The translations under genes and the position numbers were made by a program. This document shows positions 41,292-51,913 of a stretch of DNA of 64,000 nt, in pieces. This DNA is from Phycisphaeraceae bacterium (GTDB lineage: Bacteria; Planctomycetota; Phycisphaerae; Phycisphaerales; UBA1924): NCBI GenBank assembly GCA_020639135.1, contig JACKHE010000006.1, positions 1 to 64,000 on the forward strand, written 5' to 3'. A model generated the notes under the pieces. It saw only the letters and a list, made by a program, of their open reading frames with translations. It did no database searches and was not told where the DNA came from. Position 1 is the first letter of the stretch. Each line of letters opens with the position of its first letter.

Positions 41292-42527
41292 ATGATCCCG
41301 GTCCTCCTGGTCGGCGTCGCGCTGGGCTTGTTCTCGGCGGTTGCTGGCTCGTTCGTGCTTGTGCGGACGAGGCAGATCATCGCCTGCGCGCCGACGGCGC
41401 GGCAGGGCGCCGACCTCCCGGAGCCACAGGGCGGCTGGCCGAGCGTGTGCATCGTGATCCCGGCGCACAACGAGGAGGGCGTCATCGGCGAGCTCGTTGC
41501 GTCTTTGGTGGCGCAGGACTACCCGGGCGAGCTGCACGTCGTCATCGCGCTCGACCGTTGCACCGATGCGACCGAGGCGATCGTTGTGCGCGAGTCGCAT
41601 GGCAGCGAACGTGTTGAGATCGTGCGCATCGCCGAGTGCCCCGAGGGGTGGGCCGGCAAGACCAACGCCGCCAGCGCCGGTGTGCGCGGGTCGAAGTGGG
41701 CGCCGGACGCCGACGTGCTGATCTTCTCCGACGCGGACACGATCTGGGATCCGGCGTGCGCGCGCGCGTGTGTGGCGCTGCTCAAGCACCGGGGGCTGGA
41801 TCTGCTGAGCCTGCTGAGCACGCTGCGCTTCGAGGGCTCTTGGGAAGTCCGGGCGCAAGCCGTCGCGTCGGGGGAGCTCGTTCGCCGCCACCCGATCGAC
41901 AAGGTCAACCGGACCGACAAGGGCAACGCCTTCGCCAACGGGCAGTTCCTGTGCTTCACGCGCGCGATGTACGAGCGCATCGGCGGGCACGGCGCCGTCC
42001 GCGAGGACCTGCTGGAGGACCTGGCGTTCGCGCGGGCGGTCCAGCGCATCGGCAAGCACGACGGCGGCGGGCCCGGCGCCTGGGGGGTCTTCATCGCCGA
42101 CGGGATGCTCCGGTGCCGGATGTACGACTCGATGGCGCAGTTCCGCACCGGCTGGAAGCGGATCTACACGGAATCGTCGCGGCGGAGCGTGTCGAGGCTG
42201 CGCAAATCGGCGCGGCGGCTGCTGGCGATCTGGCTGATCACGCCGATGAGCGCGTTCGCCGTCGCGGCGCTGGGGCTCGTCATGCTGCCGCTGGGCTGGG
42301 GCGTGTTCGCGGCCGCGGCGCTGGCGGCGGGGCTGCTCGGGGCGGCCGTCTGGACGGTCGCCGTGTGGCGGGTGTGCGCGATGCAGTCGGCGCCGGTGTC
42401 GAGCGTGTGGTGGTGGCCGGCGGGGACGCTGATCGTGGCGTCGATCCTGCGCGAGGCGGCGCGGGACCTGGAGCGGGGGGAGCCGATCGTGTGGGGGGGG
42501 AAGACGTATCTGCTGGAGGCGCGCTAG
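41292..42527 (+). CDS. Membrane glycosyltransferase, family 2
   Basis: 411 residues: N-terminal membrane helix (1-25), GT-A domain beginning VCIVIPAHNEEGVIGELV, nucleotide-sugar metal motif D-A-D-T (about 146-149), acceptor-site region NGQFLCFTRAMYERIGGHGAV and acidic catalytic segment E-D-L-L-E-D, then three C-terminal membrane helices (about 310-390). Layout resembles glycosyltransferases of carotenoid or hopanoid glycosylation (CrtQ/HpnB-like, E-G-W-A-G-K-T-N-A), but no such pathway genes are nearby. Donor and acceptor are not known. Confidence 0.83.
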   Translation: MIPVLLVGVALGLFSAVAGSFVLVRTRQIIACAPTARQGADLPEPQGGWPSVCIVIPAHNEEGVIGELVASLVAQDYPGELHVVIALDRCTDATEAIVVRESHGSERVEIVRIAECPEGWAGKTNAASAGVRGSKWAPDADVLIFSDADTIWDPACARACVALLKHRGLDLLSLLSTLRFEGSWEVRAQAVASGELVRRHPIDKVNRTDKGNAFANGQFLCFTRAMYERIGGHGAVREDLLEDLAFARAVQRIGKHDGGGPGAWGVFIADGMLRCRMYDSMAQFRTGWKRIYTESSRRSVSRLRKSARRLLAIWLITPMSAFAVAALGLVMLPLGWGVFAAAALAAGLLGAAVWTVAVWRVCAMQSAPVSSVWWWPAGTLIVASILREAARDLERGEPIVWGGKTYLLEAR

Positions 42528-42579
42528 CGCAATCAATACCCGAGCCTTCGCCGCGCTCAGACTCGGCGTCCAGGATTGC

Positions 42580-44562
<1,983 letters not shown>

Positions 44563-44640
44563 GATTGGGCTCCGTCGTGGTGTCTTGGAAGACCGACCGC
44601 GGTAGGCGTGGCATGATAGTCATTGGCCCTCTGCTGCGCC

Positions 44641-44678
44641 AAAAAAAGCGACGGCGAGCACATGGCTCGCCGCGCTTT
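44641..44678 (-). terminator. Terminator between the dockerin gene and acs
   Basis: Minus strand: stem AAAGCGCGGCGAGC / GCTCGCCGTCGCTTT (one bulge) with a short CATGT loop, then a run of seven Ts. It ends the transcript of the dockerin gene at 44738-45928 upstream of acs. Confidence 0.8.
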
Positions 44679-44737
44679 CCTCCCAGCGTTCCGGTTCGGC
44701 CCGGGTTCCCGGGCCGAGTGTGTCGTGGCTTGATGGA

Positions 44738-45928
44738 TCAGTTGCTCGGTGGGGCGGTCCAGCCGAAGTTGCCGAGCAGGATGCCCAGGTCGGCGGTGTT
44801 GGTGATGCCGTCGAGGTTGATGTCGCCGTGGTTCATCGCGTTGAGGATGATGTCGGTGTCGTCGGGGTTCCCGTCATCGGGGCCCATGGGCTGGCCGCCC
44901 TCGCCGTGGAGCCCGATCACGCGGAGCGCGAAGGTCCAGCAGCCGCAGACCCCGTGGCCCCACTCGCGCTGGTCGCACTCGACGACGGCGCGGGGCCCGG
45001 CGTCGCGGTGGCCGTCGAAGTCCTCATCCCCCTCGCCGGTGATGGCGACGCAGGCGCGGCCCTGCGAGTCGGCGGTGAAGCAGAGCTCGTCGTAGCCGGT
45101 GTCCAGGTCCCAGCAGTACGACAGTGCGATGATCTCGCCGAGCTTGTCGAACCAGCCGACGAGCGTGTCCGTGGGGCGGCACTCGCAGTCGATCCCGCCG
45201 ACCTGTGTGAAGCAGTAGTCGCAGAGGGGGACGAGGTTCTCCAGCTGGAGGAAGTCCACGTCGCGGCACGTCAGGCGGAGGCCCGTGGCGTTGTCGATCT
45301 CGATCTCGGCGTGGTCAACGCCGACGGGGACGACGTAGTTGATGTGGAAGGCCTCGGCGCCGATCTCGAAGCGATCGACGTACACCTGCGGGTTGGCGAC
45401 CTCGCCCAGCCCGTCGGGCAGGGTCAGCAGCTCGGGGCAGACGCCGTTGTCGTCGTACCAGGTGACGGTCATGGTGAACTCGCCGAACTGCTGGTGCGGG
45501 TTGTTCTGGAAGAGCCCGTTGAAGTTCCCGTCGAGGCCGTCGGCGCGGCCGGTGACGCCGATGCGGAGGCTGCGCGTCCCGTCGCCGTTGTCGATGAGCC
45601 CGCTGCCGTCGGCGATGTCGTAGAGCGCCGAGGCCCAGCCGTTGCCGAGGGGGCTGGAGTTGTCGTCGTGGCGGATGTGGCTGTTGAGCTTGTCGAAGAG
45701 GACGAGGAAGGTGTCGGGCTCGCAGTCGTCGATGTACGTCTTCTGGAGCTTGCCGGTGACGTGGGTCTCCGTCGAGACGACCTCGATGTGGTTCTTCGTC
45801 TCGAAGGTGTTGTTGTCCTCGCTCTCGACGTGCACGCTGCTGACGGGCCAGGACGAGTCCTGAGCGATCGCGGCGCCCGTCAGCGCCGCGGTCGCGGCCA
45901 GCGCCGCCATGATGATTCTGCTGTGCAT
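44738..45928 (-). CDS. Secreted Cys-containing protein with single dockerin-like repeat (paralogue A)
   Basis: 396 residues; signal peptide (MHSRIIMAALAATAALTGAA, cleavage after AIAQ). The body resembles the 46102 protein throughout: C-E-P-D-T-F-x-V-L-F-D-K-L-N, D-N-G-D-G-T-R-S-L-R-I-G-V-T-G-R-A-D-G, and a cysteine-rich centre Y-C-F-T-Q-V-G-G-I-D-C-E-C-R-P-T-D. No enzyme motif was recognised. The C-terminus has one calcium-loop repeat (GDINLDGITNTADLGILLG) where the other island members have two. An AAAGGAA ribosome site lies before ATG 45928. Exported; surface or extracellular location inferred. Confidence 0.78.
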   Translation of the reverse strand: MHSRIIMAALAATAALTGAAIAQDSSWPVSSVHVESEDNNTFETKNHIEVVSTETHVTGKLQKTYIDDCEPDTFLVLFDKLNSHIRHDDNSSPLGNGWASALYDIADGSGLIDNGDGTRSLRIGVTGRADGLDGNFNGLFQNNPHQQFGEFTMTVTWYDDNGVCPELLTLPDGLGEVANPQVYVDRFEIGAEAFHINYVVPVGVDHAEIEIDNATGLRLTCRDVDFLQLENLVPLCDYCFTQVGGIDCECRPTDTLVGWFDKLGEIIALSYCWDLDTGYDELCFTADSQGRACVAITGEGDEDFDGHRDAGPRAVVECDQREWGHGVCGCWTFALRVIGLHGEGGQPMGPDDGNPDDTDIILNAMNHGDINLDGITNTADLGILLGNFGWTAPPSN

Positions 45929-46101
45929 CGGAACCTGTTCCTTTCGGACCGTGCCGTCCCTCCCACAAGGCGGGCGCCGCGCGGAGCTGGTCCATCGGAT
46001 GTATGCCACAGGAACGACCGCTGTGAACCGGAAAGTCGGAAGATCCGCGCAATTCCGCGCGTTCGTTTCCGCCGTTCGTCCGGGAACTGGCGCCTGACGT
46101 G

Positions 46102-47232
46102 TTATCGAGACGAGCTCCACCCGAACGCGCCCAGGAGGATGCCCAGGTCCGCCGTGTTCGTGACGCCGTCCATGTTGATGTCGCCGTGCGTCATGGCGTT
46201 GAGCAGCTGCGCCTCGTCGGGGTCCGTGCCGTCGTTGTGCGGGTGATTGACCCGCACATCGAGCGTGTAGCAGCCGCAGACCCCGTGGCCCCGGAGGTAG
46301 TCGGGGCACTCCGCCGGCGCCCGCACGACGCCCTGGCCGCCGGCGTTGAGCAGCTGGCCGTCGAGGTAGCCGTCGAAGTCCTCATCGCCCGAACCCGTGA
46401 CGGCGATCCGCGCCCGGCCGTCAATGTCGGCGACGACGCACAGCCTCGCGTAGCCCGGGACCGGCCCGCTCTCGTCGTCGAGGGCGATCAGGTTCATGTT
46501 CTTGTCGAACCACCCCAGCAGCGCATCGGTCGGGCGGCACTCGCAGTCGATCCCGCCGATCTGCGTGATGCAGTATTCGCACAGGGGCACGAGGTCCTTG
46601 AGGCACAGGTAATCGACGTCGGTGCAGTTGAGGACCTTGCCGACGGTGTTGTCGATGCAGATGTCCGCGCTGGCCGCGCTCGCGGGGACGATGAAGTTGA
46701 TGTAGAACGCCTCGGCGCCGATGGCGAACTCGTCGGTGTATTCGAGGGTCTCGTCGATGGGCGCCCCGGAGGCGTCCCGGAACGTCACGTAGAGCGTGAA
46801 CGCCCCGAGCTGCCCGTGCGGGCCGTTCTGGTTGAGCCCGTTGAAGTTGGCGTCGAAGCCGTCGGCGCGGCCGGTGACGCCGACGCGCAGCGAGCGCGTG
46901 CCGTCGCCGTTGTCGATGAAACCGGCGGCGTCCGAGACGCCGAAGAGCCCGGAGGCCCAGCCGTTGCCCTTGTTCGAGCCGTTGTCGTCGGAGGCGACGA
47001 AGCGGTTGAGCTTGTCGAAGAGCACCATGAAGGTGTCCGGCTCGCAGTCGGGGGCGTAGCGCTTCTCGAGCTTGCCAACGAGGACGAAGTCCCCGGCGGG
47101 CGCACTGATGTTCTCGAGCGAATCGCTCGTGTCGTTGGGCTCGTGATCGGCGATGACCACCGGCGCGCCGCCGGTGAACCCGGCGACCGCGACGGCCCCG
47201 ACCGCGATGGATGCGGATGCCGCGAGCAGCAT
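46102..47232 (-). CDS. Secreted Cys-containing protein with single dockerin-like repeat (paralogue B)
   Basis: 376 residues, tandem paralogue of the 44738 product. The signal peptide is short and begins MLLAASASIAVGAVAVAG; a GGGAGG 7 nt before the ATG supports this start. Shared segments include C-E-P-D-T-F-M-V-L-F-D-K, G-N-G-W-A-S-G-L-F and Y-C-I-T-Q-I-G-G-I-D-C-E-C-R. The N-terminus adds D-H-E-P-N-D-T-S-D-S-L, a pattern common before secreted Ca-binding beta domains. One calcium-loop repeat (GDINMDGVTNTADLGILLG) closes the protein. Function unknown. Confidence 0.78.
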   Translation of the reverse strand: MLLAASASIAVGAVAVAGFTGGAPVVIADHEPNDTSDSLENISAPAGDFVLVGKLEKRYAPDCEPDTFMVLFDKLNRFVASDDNGSNKGNGWASGLFGVSDAAGFIDNGDGTRSLRVGVTGRADGFDANFNGLNQNGPHGQLGAFTLYVTFRDASGAPIDETLEYTDEFAIGAEAFYINFIVPASAASADICIDNTVGKVLNCTDVDYLCLKDLVPLCEYCITQIGGIDCECRPTDALLGWFDKNMNLIALDDESGPVPGYARLCVVADIDGRARIAVTGSGDEDFDGYLDGQLLNAGGQGVVRAPAECPDYLRGHGVCGCYTLDVRVNHPHNDGTDPDEAQLLNAMTHGDINMDGVTNTADLGILLGAFGWSSSR

Positions 47233-47533
47233 GGCGAGACCTCCCGTACGCGCCGGGCGGGGACTGGAGGTACCCGCGAGGCGGCGTCATGGCGGAACGG
47301 GGGACACGCCAACACTGACGTGTCCCGACCCCGTCATCCGCATCAGAACGGAATAGGACACGCAATGCAAGCATTGTTTTTACAATAACTTACAGTCGGA
47401 TCAAGGATAAAAGAAGGACGTTTGGGACACGTCACGAACAGCCCTTTTCCCGGACGTGGGCGGAAAAAACCGCACTGGCTATTCCCTGACCCGCCTCTCG
47501 CTCACGTTGGTTGTTGGTGAGTTTGGCAGATGC
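47233..47533 (-). other. Intergenic region upstream of paralogue B
   Basis: 301 bp without a gene. The stretch 47360-47425 is strikingly AT-rich for this genome and contains the palindrome AATGCAAGCATT (47363-47374) followed by TTTTTACAAT. It is probably the promoter region of the dockerin gene at 46102-47232; candidate minus-strand boxes TTGATC-N16-TAAAAA are weak. No terminator was recognised for the gene ending at 47534. Confidence 0.45.
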
Positions 47534-48646
47534 TCACGCGTCGAACAGGCTGCGGCTCTTGAACATGCCCTGCTGCTCGAAGTGTTCGAGCGCCTCCTCG
47601 ACGGACTTGAAGATACGCGTCGCCGTCTCGGTGATGAAGGGCGAGGGGGCCTTCTTCGGTTTCCACACGACGTACACCTCCTTGGTGTGCTCCCAGGCGT
47701 GCTGGAGCTCGCGCTCGACGCCGCTGGAGAGGCCGGGGGTGCCGTTGGGGAGCTCGGGGACGAGGCTGACGATCATGTCGGCCTGGTCGATGAGCTTGAA
47801 GTCGCGCATGTAGATCTGCCCGTCGATGTCGCCGGCGATGTCGAGGACCTGGCGGACGGGGACGCGCTGCTTCGTGGGCCCGGCGAGGTCCGCGGGGAGG
47901 TCGATCTCGACGAAGTCGTGCCCCTCGCGCGCGTGGGCGATCGCGCGGTCGAGCAGGAGCTTCTCGTCCACGTCGCCCGGGTCGAAGGTCACGAAGTGCT
48001 CGGCCAGCTGCGCGCGGAAGCCGTCGATCTCCGCCAGGACGTCGGGCATGTCCACGACGTGGCTCATGGGGAAGCTGGGGTACACCTTGCGCATCTCGGG
48101 TCGGCAGACCAGGCGGTGCATCGTGCGCAGGTTGTCCTGCAGGCGGCCCCGGCTGAAGATGAAGAACGGCTTGCCCAGCGCGGTGGCCAGCAGCTCCGTC
48201 ACGAGGATCTCCTCCTCGCGCCAGACCATGCAGTCCTTGAGCGTCGCGTCGATCTCGTGCTCGGTGTGCAGGCGGTGGTGGACGACCTCGATGTTGTCCA
48301 CGATGCAGACGAACACGTCGGGGTCGAGCTCGCGGATCTGGTCGAAGTCGATCGCGCTGAAGAGCCCGTGGCGCCAGCGGAAGGTCGCGTGCGTGTTGAC
48401 GACGGTGTTCGGAGCCTCGCCCGCGTGGCGGATGATGTCCTTGAAGACCGCCCGCCGCAGCGAGGCGAGCCTCGACCACGGCAGCCCCAGGATGCGTCCG
48501 TGCGTGACGTCCGGCGCCTCCTTGTACATCATGGAGCCGACGTGGAAGTTCCGGATCGTGTCCCCACGCTCGCCGGCGTAGCGCTCGACGGCCTCGAGGA
48601 ATGGCTTCTTGTCCAGCCCGACCTGCCCGGTGACCAGTGCGATCAT
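47534..48646 (-). CDS. P-loop-like protein fused to a nucleoside deoxyribosyltransferase-like domain
   Basis: 370 residues, no signal peptide. The N-terminal about 190 residues start MIALVTGQVGLDKKPFLEAV, a degenerate P-loop, and continue with V-V-N-T-H-A-T-F-R-W-R-H-G and V-F-V-C-I-V-D-N-I-E-V, the order of an adenylate-kinase-like fold. The C-terminal part (about 270-370: YMRDFKLIDQADMIVSLV ... SSGVERELQHAWEHTKEVYVVW) has the D-x-x-x-I-x-x-A-D ... S-x-G-V-x-x-E-L-x-x-A pattern of nucleoside 2-deoxyribosyltransferase/TIR-related folds. It is the only cytoplasmic protein in the dockerin island. A nucleotide-sensing or salvage role is conceivable; no function is assigned. An AGGGG lies before ATG 48646. 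Confidence 0.65.
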   Translation of the reverse strand: MIALVTGQVGLDKKPFLEAVERYAGERGDTIRNFHVGSMMYKEAPDVTHGRILGLPWSRLASLRRAVFKDIIRHAGEAPNTVVNTHATFRWRHGLFSAIDFDQIRELDPDVFVCIVDNIEVVHHRLHTEHEIDATLKDCMVWREEEILVTELLATALGKPFFIFSRGRLQDNLRTMHRLVCRPEMRKVYPSFPMSHVVDMPDVLAEIDGFRAQLAEHFVTFDPGDVDEKLLLDRAIAHAREGHDFVEIDLPADLAGPTKQRVPVRQVLDIAGDIDGQIYMRDFKLIDQADMIVSLVPELPNGTPGLSSGVERELQHAWEHTKEVYVVWKPKKAPSPFITETATRIFKSVEEALEHFEQQGMFKSRSLFDA

Positions 48647-48897
48647 CGTTTGCCCCTGGGTTCGCTGATTTCCGCTGATGGCGGCGCCATCACCCCGCGC
48701 GGCGGCCCACCCGCCGGATGCAACGCCGAGTATAGGCCGCCGATCCTGCCCGTCCGCGATCCCGGGATCCCGCCGGGCGCCCGATTCCGCCGGGGAATCC
48801 GCTGATTTTCGGGCCCGATCGCGCGGATGTCTTGTAGATTGGCTGCTCTGGAGCCGACACAACGATATCTCGCGGCGCCCGAGTTGAGGAGGACGAT

Positions 48898-50400
48898 ATG
48901 AGCGGCACAAGAGGGGGGGGGGTGGGGCTGCGGGCGGCTCTCGGCGCGACAACCGCGCTGACGGTTCTCGCCGGCGGCGCGGGCGCGGACCCCGTCGATC
49001 ACATCAAGAAGATCACCGCTCCCGACGGGGCGACGGGGGATTCCTTCGGTTACGACGTGGCCAACAACGGCGTGGAGTGCCTTGTCGGGGCCCCGGAGCA
49101 CGACCAGGGCGGGGTCTTCGCCGGCGGGGCGGCGTACTTCTTCGGGCAGAACCTCGGCGGCGTGGACAACTGGGGTTTCGCCCTGAAGCGCAACGAGTTC
49201 GTCCCGGGCAGCGCGGACCGATTCGGCTACCGCATCGGGATGACCGCCTCGCACGCCTGCGTCGGTGTCTGGGGAGACGACGACAACGGTCTCTCCGCCG
49301 GCGCCGCGTACGTGTACGAGCGCAATCTCGGCGGCATCGGCGCGTGGGGGCTCCGCAAGAAGCTCCTGGCGAGCGACGGGGTCTCGCAGGACAACTTCGG
49401 CTGGTCGGTCGAGATGGACGACGACGTCGCGATCGTCGGCGCCCGCATCAAGAACAACAGCCAGGGCGCCGCGTACATCTACAAGCGCAACACCGGCGGC
49501 GCGGACAACTGGGGGCAGGCGGCCAAGCTCGTCGCGCCGGACGCCGTGGACTTCTCCTTCTTCGGCGAGTCCGTCTCCATCGACGGCAACTACGCCGCCG
49601 TCGGCGCCTTCCAGGACCCCGAGCTCGGCGACGACGCCGGCGCGGTGTACATCTTCGAGGAGTTCCCGTCGAGCGCCCCCGAGGGCCCCGGCGCCGACCG
49701 CACCAGCGTCTGGAAGTTCTTCAAAAAGCTCACGGCGCCCGATGGCGGCGCCAACGATGTCTTCGGCTGGTCCGTCTGCATCAAGGGCGACTACGTCGCG
49801 GTCGGCGCGCCGAACCATTTCGACGGCGTCGATGTCCTGGGCGCGGTGTACCTCTACCACCGCAACCAGGGCGGCGCCGGGAACTTCGGCCTCGTCAAGA
49901 AGATCGAGAATCCCGACCACGACAATGTCGGCGACAGCTTCGGCCGCAGCGTGGACATCGACGGCGATCTCCTCGTGATCGGCTGCCCCTTCGACGGGCC
50001 GCCGATGAACTCCACCGGCGCGGTTTTCCTGTACGCCAGGGACATCGGCGGCGCGGACAACTGGGGATTTCTCTTCCGGGCGAAGGACCCCGATCCCGCG
50101 ACGAGCGATCAGCTCGGGTTCTCCGTCGAGGCCTTCGGCGACACCATCGTCGCCGGCGCCATCGGGGAGGCCGAGGGCTCCAACTTCGTCGGCGGCGCCC
50201 ACATCTTCCGCGTCAACACCCTCTGCCCGCAGGACCTCAACGGCGACGGCACGGTGGACACCGCGGACCTGGGAATCCTCCTGGGCGCCTTCGGGGGATC
50301 CGGCCTCGGCGACCTCAACCTCGACGGTGTCATCGACACCGCCGACCTCGGAGCGCTCCTCGGCGGCTACGGCGCCATCGGCTGCGCCTACGCGCCATGA
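48898..50400 (+). CDS. Secreted FG-GAP propeller protein with dockerin-like C-terminus (1 of 3)
   Basis: 500 residues; signal peptide (cleavage near GAGAD). Seven or so FG-GAP-like repeats follow, each with D-x-F-G-x-S-V/D-V, x-V-G-A-x-x-x-x, G-A-V/A-Y-x-F/Y and N-W-G (for example DSFGYDVANNGVECLVGAPE), forming an integrin-alpha-like beta-propeller with Ca-binding loops. Two calcium-loop repeats end the chain: DLNGDGTVDTADLGILLGAF and DLNLDGVIDTADLGALLGGY. AGGAGGA ribosome site. First of three tandem paralogues (also 50413 and 51914). Adhesion or matrix binding is the usual role of such propellers. Confidence 0.85.
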   Translation: MSGTRGGGVGLRAALGATTALTVLAGGAGADPVDHIKKITAPDGATGDSFGYDVANNGVECLVGAPEHDQGGVFAGGAAYFFGQNLGGVDNWGFALKRNEFVPGSADRFGYRIGMTASHACVGVWGDDDNGLSAGAAYVYERNLGGIGAWGLRKKLLASDGVSQDNFGWSVEMDDDVAIVGARIKNNSQGAAYIYKRNTGGADNWGQAAKLVAPDAVDFSFFGESVSIDGNYAAVGAFQDPELGDDAGAVYIFEEFPSSAPEGPGADRTSVWKFFKKLTAPDGGANDVFGWSVCIKGDYVAVGAPNHFDGVDVLGAVYLYHRNQGGAGNFGLVKKIENPDHDNVGDSFGRSVDIDGDLLVIGCPFDGPPMNSTGAVFLYARDIGGADNWGFLFRAKDPDPATSDQLGFSVEAFGDTIVAGAIGEAEGSNFVGGAHIFRVNTLCPQDLNGDGTVDTADLGILLGAFGGSGLGDLNLDGVIDTADLGALLGGYGAIGCAYAP

Positions 50401-50412
50401 CCACGTATTGAA

Positions 50413-51882
50413 ATGAGAAACACGATCAACATGTTGGCGACACATCACGCGATGCGAGGCCTCCTCATAGCCGCGAGCACACTGATGCTCGCGAGCACGG
50501 TCATCGCGCAGCCGGTCCAGCACATCCAGCAGCTGCTCGCTTCCGACGCAGCGGACAACGACGAGTACGGGTACGAGGTCGCGGTGGGGTGGCCGAAGCT
50601 CGCGGTGGGCTCACCGCGCGACGCCGACGGCGGGACCCAGTCCGGTTCCGTGTACATGTACAAGACCAATGTGAACGGGACATGGGACCTTCAGCAGAAG
50701 ATCACCGCTCCCGACCCGACGCCCAACGTCTTCTTCGGGCAGGAGCTCGCCCTGTACTACGGCGGTGCGCCCGGGACGAACCTCATGGCGGTCGGTCTTC
50801 CCTCGGACGACACCGACAGCAACAACGCCGGCGCTGTATACGTCATGATCGAGGGCCCGGGCGCCAACCCCTGGGGGCTGAACAAGAAGGTTTATTCTCC
50901 GTCGCCGCAGCTCGGGGGGAACTACGGCAGGGGCGTGGACATCGTGGGTGACGTCCTGCTCGCCGGGCAGCCCGGGAGCATGGTCGCGTACCTCCACCAG
51001 CGAGGCCAGGGCGGATCGAACAACTGGGGCGTGATCGCGACGCTCTCGCCCCCGGCGCCGGTCTTCAACGTGTACGCCGAGTCCGTCGGGCTCACCGCCG
51101 ACGCCGCGATCGTGAGCGACAGGGCCGACAACAGCGCGGGCTCCGAGACCGGCGCCGCGTACATCTTCACCAAGGACGAGGGCGGCCCGGACAACTGGGG
51201 GTTCACGAAGAAACTCCAGGCGCCCGTCCAGACCGCGATGGACCAGTTCGGCGTCAGCGTGGATATCTCGGGCGACTTCGCCGCGGCGGGGGCGCAGGGC
51301 GACGACGATGTCGCCAGCCGCTCCGGCGCCGTGTACCTCTTTGCGCGCGACGAGGGCGGTGTCAACAACTGGGGCTTCATCAAGAAACTGACGGCGCCCG
51401 ACGGGCACACCGACCAGTTCTTCGGGCGGGAGGTCCAACTCGACGGCGACCTGCTCCTCGTCGGGACCTACAACGACAACGGCGAGGCCGGCAACGCGGG
51501 CGCGGCCTACGTCTTCGGCAGGGACATCGGGGGACCCGACAACTGGGGTCTTCTCCAGAAGATCGTCGATCCCGCGGCGCAGTCCAACGACTACTTCGCC
51601 TACGGCATCGGCATCGACCAGGGGACCATCGTCTCGGGCGTCCGTCTCGACGACGACGCGGGGTTCAACGCCGGCTCGGCGCGCGTCTTCAGCGTCGAGA
51701 GCCTCTGCCCCGCCGACCTCAACGGCGACGGCATGGTGGACACCGCGGACCTTGGCATCCTCCTGGGCGCCTTCGGCGATTCGGGACTCGGCGACCTCAA
51801 CCTCGACGGCGTCATCGACACCGCCGACCTCGGCGCGCTCCTCGGCGGCTACGGCGCCACCGATTGCGCATTCACACCGTGA
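50413..51882 (+). CDS. Secreted FG-GAP propeller protein with dockerin-like C-terminus (2 of 3)
   Basis: 489 residues, 12 bp after its paralogue. Signal sequence ends near STVIAQP; the ATG at 50413 gives a 13-residue extra lead, and the internal ATG at 50452 is an equally good start on signal-peptide grounds; no ribosome site decides. The propeller repeats begin HIQQLLASDAADNDEYGYEV, with the second and third repeats less regular than in the neighbours. The closing pair is DLNGDGMVDTADLGILLGAF / DLNLDGVIDTADLGALLGGY. Confidence 0.83.
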   Translation: MRNTINMLATHHAMRGLLIAASTLMLASTVIAQPVQHIQQLLASDAADNDEYGYEVAVGWPKLAVGSPRDADGGTQSGSVYMYKTNVNGTWDLQQKITAPDPTPNVFFGQELALYYGGAPGTNLMAVGLPSDDTDSNNAGAVYVMIEGPGANPWGLNKKVYSPSPQLGGNYGRGVDIVGDVLLAGQPGSMVAYLHQRGQGGSNNWGVIATLSPPAPVFNVYAESVGLTADAAIVSDRADNSAGSETGAAYIFTKDEGGPDNWGFTKKLQAPVQTAMDQFGVSVDISGDFAAAGAQGDDDVASRSGAVYLFARDEGGVNNWGFIKKLTAPDGHTDQFFGREVQLDGDLLLVGTYNDNGEAGNAGAAYVFGRDIGGPDNWGLLQKIVDPAAQSNDYFAYGIGIDQGTIVSGVRLDDDAGFNAGSARVFSVESLCPADLNGDGMVDTADLGILLGAFGDSGLGDLNLDGVIDTADLGALLGGYGATDCAFTP

Positions 51883-51913
51883 TCTCTTGAGCGGCAGAAC
51901 TGGAGAAAGATTC

